This document shows positions 9,074 to 14,779 of a stretch of 20,182 nt of DNA, piece after piece (positions within the stretch are counted from its first letter, which is position 1; each line of letters begins with the position of its first letter). A program made the translations under genes and the position numbers. Below the pieces are notes generated by a model, which saw only the letters and a list, made by a program, of their open reading frames with translations, ran no database searches and was not told the DNA's origin. Source of the stretch: Ruminococcaceae bacterium UBA6392 (GTDB lineage Bacteria; Bacillota; Clostridia; Oscillospirales; Acutalibacteraceae); assembly GCA_002438685.1 (NCBI GenBank), contig DJQG01000042.1, forward strand, positions 8,508 to 28,689, read 5' to 3'.

Positions 9074-9102
9074 ATTTTACTATGATTGGATAAAACTGTC
9101 AA
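9074..9102 (-). promoter_or_regulatory. Sigma-A-type promoter for rnjA and the genes downstream
   Basis: Read on the minus strand, -35 TTGACA (9097-9102) is separated by exactly 17 bp from -10 TAAAAT (9074-9079). This is a near-consensus vegetative promoter. The start point would be near 9067, giving a leader of about 170 nt before the rnjA ATG. The AT-rich 8898-9188 spacer holds no gene; besides this promoter I see only a weak CAAGG/CCTTG hairpin possibility in the leader. Confidence 0.8.
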
Positions 9103-9188
9103 GTAAAGTACATACAATTTAAGCTACACGCGATGCAATAAAATTATGCGCAGCCTACAAAAAGACACATCCGCAAAAGGTGTTGCAA

Positions 9189-10346
9189 TCACTTTATGCC
9201 GAAGGAGATGAACGCCTGCGCTTCGGCGCAGAGTTCGCGCGCGGTCTCCTCGTCAAAGCTCTGCGCAGTCAGGCGGAATCGCCCGTTGCCGAGCGGCGAG
9301 ATGTGCGTTTTCCCGCGCTTTTCAACAAGCACGAAGCCGTTGGCTCCGTCGCGCCCGAAGGAGAAGTTCTCGCCCTCGAACTCGTCGAGATAGTCGGGCG
9401 GCAGCTCGAGCTGCGCCGTGGTACTGTAGACAAAAAGCGGCGGCAGAAGAGAATAGAGCTCGGGGAATGTCATATTCTTCTCTTCCAAGATGTAGGAGAG
9501 CTTTGCCGCGGTGAACAGTGCGTCGCGCGACCAGAACTGACGCGCCGCGAGACGGCGCGCGACGTTGTCCGAGCCGTCCGACGGGGCGGAGAGATAGCGA
9601 TAAGCCGTCCTGCCGTAGCTGTGCGCGAGGTCATCGAGAAATGCGGGAGAATCGTAAGGGACGGAGATATCCCGCCCGCTCTCAAGCTCGTACATTCCGC
9701 AGAGGGCGATCAGCTTGACAAACGGCACGACCCCGGTCTTTTCAGTATATGCGCTAAGGCTCGTCCCCCTGCGGTTTATTCTGAGGGTCAGCGCACGCTC
9801 GTTCGAGGTGGTTCTCATACAGTCGTTTATGAGCGCGGATATCATTGGATCCGAGCTGATTATAGCGCAGTCGGATACGCCGTAGGGCACATGGCGCATC
9901 AGCTCGTCGCGGTAGAGCATACCCATGGCGGACATATCAAAGAGCCGACCGCACGACGGCACGGGAGACAAATCGGTCTCCATGAAATCCGCCGCCTTTC
10001 TGCCGAGCGTCGCAGACACACTCAGCCCGTTTTCGCCGAAGATACTGACCGTCCCCTCTCCGGCGCAGACGAACACGCCCGCATTGAGCGACGAGAACGG
10101 AACTAAAAAAGACAGCTGGGATTCAAAGGACGCGCCGAACGACCACGCATTGACGCCGGAAACACGCAGTCCCGCGCACACGGCATCGGCGCAGGCGCGG
10201 GAATATTCGTCGTTTCGGCAGGCGACGCCTACCCTGCCGCGCCCAAAAGCCGCACCGACCGACGCGCCCGCTCTCGCGCAGTCGGAGGCAGTGAGCCCCT
10301 GCGCCCGTTTTATAAAAGCCGCCGAGTCCGCATCGTAGCTGTACAT
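9189..10346 (-). CDS. Degenerate phosphohexomutase-fold protein (probable pseudoenzyme)
   Basis: A 385-residue protein with no residue-level match to an active enzyme I know, but whose layout follows the alpha-D-phosphohexomutase superfamily (phosphoglucomutase, PMM, GlmM). Domain 1 fits in spacing (AGLRVSGVNAWSFG at 58-71). The phosphoserine loop, normally TASHNP, reads CAGEGT (94-99). The metal loop, normally DGDGDR, reads INRRGT (190-195). The sugar-loop GGEESGH region is absent, although the following helix SRDALFTAAKLSYILEEK (273-290) fits domain 3. The domain 4 phosphate loop, normally RPSGTEP, reads EKRGKTH (342-348), before a normal-looking AQSFDEETARELCAEA ending. The ATG at 10346 has GGAGGGG 5 nt upstream. 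Mutase activity is very unlikely; the role is unknown, possibly regulatory or binding. It is 291 bp upstream of rnjA on the same strand. Confidence 0.7.
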   Translation of the reverse strand: MYSYDADSAAFIKRAQGLTASDCARAGASVGAAFGRGRVGVACRNDEYSRACADAVCAGLRVSGVNAWSFGASFESQLSFLVPFSSLNAGVFVCAGEGTVSIFGENGLSVSATLGRKAADFMETDLSPVPSCGRLFDMSAMGMLYRDELMRHVPYGVSDCAIISSDPMISALINDCMRTTSNERALTLRINRRGTSLSAYTEKTGVVPFVKLIALCGMYELESGRDISVPYDSPAFLDDLAHSYGRTAYRYLSAPSDGSDNVARRLAARQFWSRDALFTAAKLSYILEEKNMTFPELYSLLPPLFVYSTTAQLELPPDYLDEFEGENFSFGRDGANGFVLVEKRGKTHISPLGNGRFRLTAQSFDEETARELCAEAQAFISFGIK

Positions 10347-10414
10347 GATAACCCCTCCGAAGATATGATATTCCTATTATTGCCTGCCGGGAGCGGTTTT
10401 AAGCCGAAGTTTCA

Positions 10415-10430
10415 CACATTTATAAATGTG
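10415..10430. promoter_or_regulatory. 16-bp perfect palindrome in a divergent spacer (candidate operator)
   Basis: CACATTTATAAATGTG equals its own reverse complement over all 16 bases. It lies between the ribosome site of the pseudo-phosphohexomutase gene and the candidate rnhA promoter, 22 bp upstream of the latter's -35 box. Such symmetry is typical of a dimeric repressor site, but no regulator is identified. Confidence 0.4.
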
Positions 10431-10451
10431 CGGCGTGGCGGCAAAATCACC

Positions 10452-10480
10452 TTGTTTTTGACCCGACTTAGTGATAGAAT
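10452..10480 (+). promoter_or_regulatory. Candidate promoter for rnhA-glycosyltransferase-murD
   Basis: TTGTTT (10452-10457), a 17-bp spacer, and TAGAAT (10475-10480). The -10 matches 5 of 6 consensus positions and the -35 only 3 of 6. The rnhA ATG follows 28 bp later with GGAG 6 nt before it. Confidence 0.5.
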
Positions 10481-10508
10481 TAACTAAAATAACACAACGG
10501 AGTAAAAT

Positions 10509-10961
10509 ATGAGCGAACTGAAAAAAGTTGAGATATTTACCGACGGCGCGTGTTCGGGCAATCCCGGACCCGGCGGCTGGGGCGCTGTTCTGCGCTATGG
10601 CGAGCACGAGGCGGAGATGTCCGGCGGCGACGCGAACACGACGAACAACCGCATGGAGCTCACGGCGGTCATAAGCGCGGTCGAGAGGCTCAAGGAGCCC
10701 TGCGATATAAAGATATACACCGACTCGCAGTATGTTGCGAACGCATTTTTAAAAGGCTGGATATGGAACTGGAAGAAGAACGGGTGGAAAAAATCCGACA
10801 AGAAGCCGGTTTTGAACCCTGAGCTGTGGGAACGGCTGCTCAAGGCGCTTTCAAGGCACGAATATGAATTCATATGGGTCAAAGGACACGCGGGGCACCC
10901 CGAAAACGAGCGGTGCGACAGGCTCGCGGTAGCCCAGAGCGAAAAATACGCAAAGAAGTGA
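10509..10961 (+). CDS. rnhA: Ribonuclease HI
   Basis: Endonuclease that cuts RNA in RNA-DNA hybrids, removing primers and R-loops. The 150-residue protein is a classical type 1 enzyme: IFTDGACSGNPGPGGWG with D12, NNRMEL with E50, YTDSQYV with D72, the basic handle region WIWNWKKNGWKKSDKKPV (84-101), VKGHAGHPENERCD with H127 and D137. All four catalytic acids and the histidine are present. GGAG lies 6 nt upstream of the ATG. It is the first gene of a plus-strand group with only 6 bp to the glycosyltransferase gene. Confidence 0.96.
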   Translation: MSELKKVEIFTDGACSGNPGPGGWGAVLRYGEHEAEMSGGDANTTNNRMELTAVISAVERLKEPCDIKIYTDSQYVANAFLKGWIWNWKKNGWKKSDKKPVLNPELWERLLKALSRHEYEFIWVKGHAGHPENERCDRLAVAQSEKYAKK

Positions 10962-10967
10962 GCAAAA

Positions 10968-12137
10968 ATGAAAAATGTTGCGATAATACTTCAGGATCTG
11001 CGAAGCGGCGGAAGCGAGCGGTTTGCAAGCAGGCTGTCGCATCTGCTGAGCGAAAAATTCAATGTCTATGTCCTGGTCTTTGACGCGAGCGAGAAGCGAT
11101 TCGACTGCGCGGGCGAATTCGTTGATTTAAAATTGCCCGCAGGCAAAGGCACGGTACAGCGCGCTATTATTATGCTCAAGCGCGCCGCGGCGATAAAAAA
11201 ATTTATTAAAGAGCACAACATATGCACGGCGTATTCATTCACTCACGCGCCGAACGAAGCTCTCGCGCTCTCGGGCGCAAAGTGCGTGAAATATATCTCC
11301 TGCCGCGACTATGTGCGGCTCATAAAGAGCTCAAAGCTCTATTCGTTCGCGCTGCGGCACGGATGCAATATTCTCTTCAACGCCCTCGAGATGCAGAAAA
11401 AATGCGAGGAGATGTTCCCGGGAAACGAAGATAAGCTTTTCACGGCATATAATATCATCGACTGCGAAAAAGCCCGCGAGGACACAAAAGAAGAACTTGA
11501 CGAAGAATACAAAAAATTCTATGACACGCACAGAGTTATAGTTTTCTCTTCGAGATTCGTTGAGCAGAAATGTCAGTGGGATATGCTCAAAAGCTTTGAG
11601 CTGCTGAAAAAAGATATCCCCGACGCGGGGCTGATATTTCTCGGGTGCCGCGGCGAATACGAAAACGCGGTTCGCGAGATGGCGAAAAAGAGCGAATATT
11701 CAAGCGACATAGTCTTTGTGGGATTTCAAAAGAATGTGTTCAAATTTGTCTCTCGCGCAGATATTTTTGCGATGACTTCTTACTACGAAGGCTTCCCAAA
11801 TGTCATTGTTGAGGCGCTGGCGGTCGGCACTCCGGCGGTCAGCACGGACTGCACATCGGGTCCTGCCGAGGTCCTCGCGCCCGGTCGCCCGTTCCTGCCG
11901 CACTGCGACAAAATGACAAAAGTCGACTGCGGAATCCTCTGCCCCGTCATGTCCGAGAGCCCGGACTTTGACTACGGCAATATAAACGACGCCCACCGCG
12001 AATACGCGAAGGCACTCAAAACACTGCTGACGGACGGCGAGCTTCGCGCCCGTCTTTCGGAAAACGGAAAGAAGCGCGCAGACGAGCTGAGCGCAGAAAA
12101 TATGAAGCAGGTCTATTTCGACCTGACCGGCAACTGA
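10968..12137 (+). CDS. GT4-family glycosyltransferase
   Basis: GT-B fold glycosyltransferase of 389 residues, probably transferring a sugar from a nucleotide-sugar donor to a lipid-linked or cell-surface acceptor on the cytoplasmic face. The N-terminal half shows the family opening ILQDLRSGGSERFASRLSHLL, where the SGGSER loop is typical of the acceptor domain. The donor domain has VFSSRFVEQKCQWDML, VGFQKNVFKFVSRADIFAMT and the EX7E motif EGFPNVIVEALAVGTPAVST, with E274 and E282. No transmembrane segment is seen. A clear ribosome site is missing (only AAGAAGTGAGC upstream), so translation may be coupled to rnhA. Its place before murD hints at envelope glycan synthesis. It most resembles undecaprenyl-diphosphate-linked GalNAc transferases, but the substrate cannot be read. 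Confidence 0.85.
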   Translation: MKNVAIILQDLRSGGSERFASRLSHLLSEKFNVYVLVFDASEKRFDCAGEFVDLKLPAGKGTVQRAIIMLKRAAAIKKFIKEHNICTAYSFTHAPNEALALSGAKCVKYISCRDYVRLIKSSKLYSFALRHGCNILFNALEMQKKCEEMFPGNEDKLFTAYNIIDCEKAREDTKEELDEEYKKFYDTHRVIVFSSRFVEQKCQWDMLKSFELLKKDIPDAGLIFLGCRGEYENAVREMAKKSEYSSDIVFVGFQKNVFKFVSRADIFAMTSYYEGFPNVIVEALAVGTPAVSTDCTSGPAEVLAPGRPFLPHCDKMTKVDCGILCPVMSESPDFDYGNINDAHREYAKALKTLLTDGELRARLSENGKKRADELSAENMKQVYFDLTGN

Positions 12138-12153
12138 TTCGGAGGTAACAACA

Positions 12154-13494
12154 ATGAGCAGATATCTTATAGTCGGCGCGGGGCGCAGCGGAATCAACGC
12201 CGCGCAGCTGCTTATCAAAGTCGGCGAGGATTTTATAATCTACGACGGCAACGAGAAATTCGACACTGCGGCGGCGTGCGAAAAAATAGGCAGGGATAAT
12301 ATAGAATTTATCCTCGGCGATTTTTCGAACTTCGATTTTTCGCGCGTTGACATTTGCGTAGTCAGCCCCGGCGTATCGCTCGAAACGCCGATAATGAAAG
12401 CCGTCAAAGAGCATAATATACCGATCTGGGGCGAAGTCGAGCTTGCCTACAGACACGACAAGGGCACGGTTATCGGCATAACCGGCACGAACGGCAAGAC
12501 CACGACAACCTCACTCACCTATGACATAATGAAGCGCCATGTGAAAAAGGCTCTGCTCGTCGGCAACATTGAGATACCCTACACCGGATACGCGCTCGAG
12601 AGCGACAGGGACAGCGTGACGGTCGCGGAGATAAGCAGCTTCCAGCTTGAGACCATGGTAACTTTCAAGCCGCATGTCACGGCTATTCTCAACATTACGC
12701 CCGACCATCTCGACAGGCACAAGACGCTCGAAAACTACATTGCGATAAAAGAATCGATAACCAAGAATCAGGACGAGAACGACTTCTGCGTGCTCAACTA
12801 CAACGACCCGGTTCTGCGCGAATTCGGCAAGACCCCGCGCTGCAAGGTCATATTCTTCAGCTCTTCCGAAGAACTCGAGAGTGGAGTGTTCCTGCGCGGC
12901 GATACGATGATAATAAAAGAAAACGGCGTTGAAACGCCCGTCTGCACGACGAAAGACACGAGTCTTGTCGGCATGCACAACTACGAAAATATCATGGCGG
13001 CTATCGCAATGACCCACGCAATGGGCGTGCCGCTCGACACCATCCGCCAAGGCATAAAAGAGTTCACGGCGGTCGAGCACAGAATAGAATTCGTCGCCGA
13101 GAAGAACGGTGTCAAATACTACAACGACTCCAAGGGCACGAACCCCGACGCGGCGATAAAGGCGGTCTACGCCATGCCCTCGCCGACGATTCTCATCGGC
13201 GGAGGCTACGACAAGAAATCGAGCTACGACGAGTGGGTCGCGACATTTGAGGGCAGAGTCAAGGAACTTCTGCTCATAGGCAAGACGAAATATGACATTG
13301 CCGCCGCCTGCGACAAGGCGGGATTCAAGGCATACAAATTCGTTGACACGCTCGAAGAGGCGGTCAGCATAGCCGCCGCCGATGCAGAGAGCGGCGACTG
13401 CGTACTGCTCTCCCCCGCATGCGCGAGCTGGGATATGTTCAAATGCTATCAGCAGCGCGGCGAGATATTCAAGGACTGCGTAAGAGCGTTATAA
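12154..13494 (+). CDS. murD: UDP-N-acetylmuramoylalanine--D-glutamate ligase MurD
   Basis: Cytosolic peptidoglycan ligase that adds D-glutamate to UDP-MurNAc-L-Ala using ATP. The 446-residue protein has the N-terminal UDP-binding opening RYLIVGAGRSGINAAQLL, CVVSPGV (68-73), the ATP loop GITGTNGKTTTT (108-119), NITPDHLDRH (180-189), the carbamylated-lysine site at about K199, HNYENIMAA (275-283), and the C-terminal NDSKGTNPDA (324-333) and LLSPACASWDMF. GGAGG lies 8 nt upstream of the ATG. It is 16 bp from the glycosyltransferase gene and last before a terminator, so it sits apart from the usual mur/fts division cluster. No other mur gene is in the window. Confidence 0.95.
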   Translation: MSRYLIVGAGRSGINAAQLLIKVGEDFIIYDGNEKFDTAAACEKIGRDNIEFILGDFSNFDFSRVDICVVSPGVSLETPIMKAVKEHNIPIWGEVELAYRHDKGTVIGITGTNGKTTTTSLTYDIMKRHVKKALLVGNIEIPYTGYALESDRDSVTVAEISSFQLETMVTFKPHVTAILNITPDHLDRHKTLENYIAIKESITKNQDENDFCVLNYNDPVLREFGKTPRCKVIFFSSSEELESGVFLRGDTMIIKENGVETPVCTTKDTSLVGMHNYENIMAAIAMTHAMGVPLDTIRQGIKEFTAVEHRIEFVAEKNGVKYYNDSKGTNPDAAIKAVYAMPSPTILIGGGYDKKSSYDEWVATFEGRVKELLLIGKTKYDIAAACDKAGFKAYKFVDTLEEAVSIAAADAESGDCVLLSPACASWDMFKCYQQRGEIFKDCVRAL

Positions 13495-13514
13495 AAGCTG
13501 TAAAACAAAGCGAG

Positions 13515-13541
13515 CCGCCGCGGGATATCCGCGGCGGTTTT
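13515..13541 (+). terminator. Intrinsic terminator after murD
   Basis: A 9-bp GC-only stem CCGCCGCGG/CCGCGGCGG (13515-13523 with 13529-13537), loop GATAT, then TTTTGTCGTT. It starts 20 bp after the murD stop. Confidence 0.9.
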
Positions 13542-13602
13542 GTCGTTGGTGAAGCTTCATATTGAATAATAGCGGCGCAAATTCAGTTAGTTCTGCGTTG
13601 CA

Positions 13603-13650
13603 ATCCCTCAGTCTCGGCTTCGCCGAGCCAGCTCCACTGCAGGGGAGCCT
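13603..13650 (+). repeat. Interspersed palindromic repeat (TCCCTCAG...GGGGAGCC type)
   Basis: Between two converging terminators lies TCCCTCAGT, a perfect hairpin CTCGGC-TTC-GCCGAG (13613-13627), CAGCTCC, then GGGGAGCC. This arrangement, with an inner hairpin and outer CTCCC/GGGAG arms, matches a short repeat I recall from Oscillospiraceae genomes. Only one copy is in the window, so the repeat call rests on recall. Confidence 0.5.
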
Positions 13651-13670
13651 ATGGACAGTCAGCAAACAGC

Positions 13671-13699
13671 AAAAATACCGCAGGGCTTTTGCTCTGCGG
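13671..13699 (-). terminator. Intrinsic terminator after the glycerophosphodiesterase gene
   Basis: On the minus strand, a 9-bp stem (CCGCAGAGC with GCCCTGCGG, one wobble pair) with loop AAAA is followed by TATTTTT. In plus coordinates the arms are 13678-13686 and 13691-13699. It lies 28 bp beyond the stop codon. Confidence 0.85.
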
Positions 13700-13727
13700 C
13701 ACTTTGATTTCGGGCTTGATTTTGTTT

Positions 13728-14504
13728 TTATTTATGCTCGGCGAGGTATCTGTCCACGACGGACTCGACATAATCCGGGCGGTCGGTGATGATGCCGTCA
13801 ACGCCGTTTTCGAGCATTTTGATAACATCCTTTTCCTCGTCAACTGTCCATGCGTTGACTTTCATACCGGCGGCATGGGCGCGCCTGACAAGGCTCTTTG
13901 TGGCGAACGCCTTGTGCGGATGCATAGCGTCGCAGCCGATCTTCTTCGCGAGTCTAAGCGGCTGGCAGAGCCACTTTGTGACTATCTGACCGTAGATCGG
14001 ATAGAGATAAGCGGTCTTGCACTTGGGCTCATACTTCTTTGCTTCAACGAGCATCTTATAGTCGAAGCTCGAAATGAGGAGCTTATCGAAAAGTCCGTAT
14101 GCCTTGGCGGCGTCTATCGTCTTGCGGACAATATCTGCGCGGTCGGTCTTGCAGGGCTTTATCTCGATATTCATGACGCTGAGCTTGTCGCTCTTCCGCA
14201 TACACTCGAGATACTCCTCGACAGTCGGCAGCGTGACGCCTGCGAAGTCCTTCGAAAACTTGCTGCCGAAGTCGAGCTTGCGGATATCCTCAAACATATA
14301 GTTTCCGATAGCGCCGGTGCCGTTGGACATCTCGTCAACGGTGTCGTTATGGCAGATAACTATATATCCGTCTTTTGTGGAATGGACGTCGGTCTCGGTT
14401 CCGTCGGCTCCGAGCTCGATCGCTTTTTCAAACGCGGGGATCGTGTTCTGCGGGGCATAGCGGTTAGCACCGCGGTGTGCGATTATCTTTGGCTTATTCA
14501 ACAC
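13728..14504 (-). CDS. Glycerophosphodiester phosphodiesterase (UgpQ/GDPD family)
   Basis: Hydrolyses deacylated phospholipid glycerophosphodiesters to glycerol-3-phosphate and an alcohol, in a TIM-barrel fold. The 258-residue protein has IIAHRGANRYAPQNT with HRG at 10-12, GTETDVH with E37, D39 and H41, CHND (51-54), NIEIKP with E114, WTVDEEKDVIKM and GVDGIITDRPD. The usual PENT reads PQNT (Q19), a substitution at a conserved but non-core place. No signal peptide or membrane helix, so it is probably cytosolic. Start is GTG at 14504 after AGAGGTG; TTG one codon later is an equal alternative. It is a single-gene unit with its own promoter and terminator, divergent from the symporter operon. Confidence 0.92.
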   Translation of the reverse strand: MLNKPKIIAHRGANRYAPQNTIPAFEKAIELGADGTETDVHSTKDGYIVICHNDTVDEMSNGTGAIGNYMFEDIRKLDFGSKFSKDFAGVTLPTVEEYLECMRKSDKLSVMNIEIKPCKTDRADIVRKTIDAAKAYGLFDKLLISSFDYKMLVEAKKYEPKCKTAYLYPIYGQIVTKWLCQPLRLAKKIGCDAMHPHKAFATKSLVRRAHAAGMKVNAWTVDEEKDVIKMLENGVDGIITDRPDYVESVVDRYLAEHK

Positions 14505-14532
14505 TGTTCACCTCTGAAAAATTTCTGAGAAC

Positions 14533-14561
14533 ATTATAGCACTTCGGCGCTGAAAATTCAA
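14533..14561 (-). promoter_or_regulatory. Promoter of the glycerophosphodiesterase gene
   Basis: On the minus strand, TTGAAT (14556-14561), a 17-bp spacer and a perfect TATAAT (14533-14538), about 29 bp upstream of the start codon. Confidence 0.85.
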
Positions 14562-14629
14562 CAGGAATGTGATAACGCTGAAATAATTATTAAATTTCCG
14601 TTCTTATTGTACTTAAGTTCAAAATGCTG

Positions 14630-14658
14630 TTGCAAGCTATTAATATTTTTGCTATAAT
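14630..14658 (+). promoter_or_regulatory. Promoter of the symporter-lipoprotein-peptidase operon
   Basis: TTGCAA (14630-14635), a 17-bp spacer and a perfect TATAAT (14653-14658). Predicted start near 14665 gives a leader of about 115 nt, containing a possible CCCGAT/ATCGGG hairpin (14691-14696 with 14709-14714). The 14505-14779 spacer holds this and the divergent promoter, 68 bp apart between their -35 boxes. Confidence 0.85.
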
Positions 14659-14779
14659 GATAGGAGCTTTTATGCAAATTGTCGATGCTTCCCGATTGAA
14701 TTTTTCATATCGGGGGGCTAAAACAACTGTCTGCGGGCGTATTTTCCCTGCTTCGCCGCGGACCTGAAGGAGTGTTGAA

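Noticed and set aside
9103..9188. Terminator after the pseudo-phosphohexomutase gene
   Set aside because: AT-rich stretches are present but no stable GC stem followed by a T-run, so read-through toward rnjA is possible.
10459..10464. TTGACC as a -35 box for rnhA
   Set aside because: The spacing to TAGAAT is 11 bp and to TAAAAT 21 bp, both unsuitable; TTGTTT with 17 bp to TAGAAT fits better.
13728..14504. Loss of function in the glycerophosphodiesterase because PENT reads PQNT
   Set aside because: The HRG, E-x-D-x-H and EIK catalytic positions are all present, and PQNT variants are compatible with the fold.
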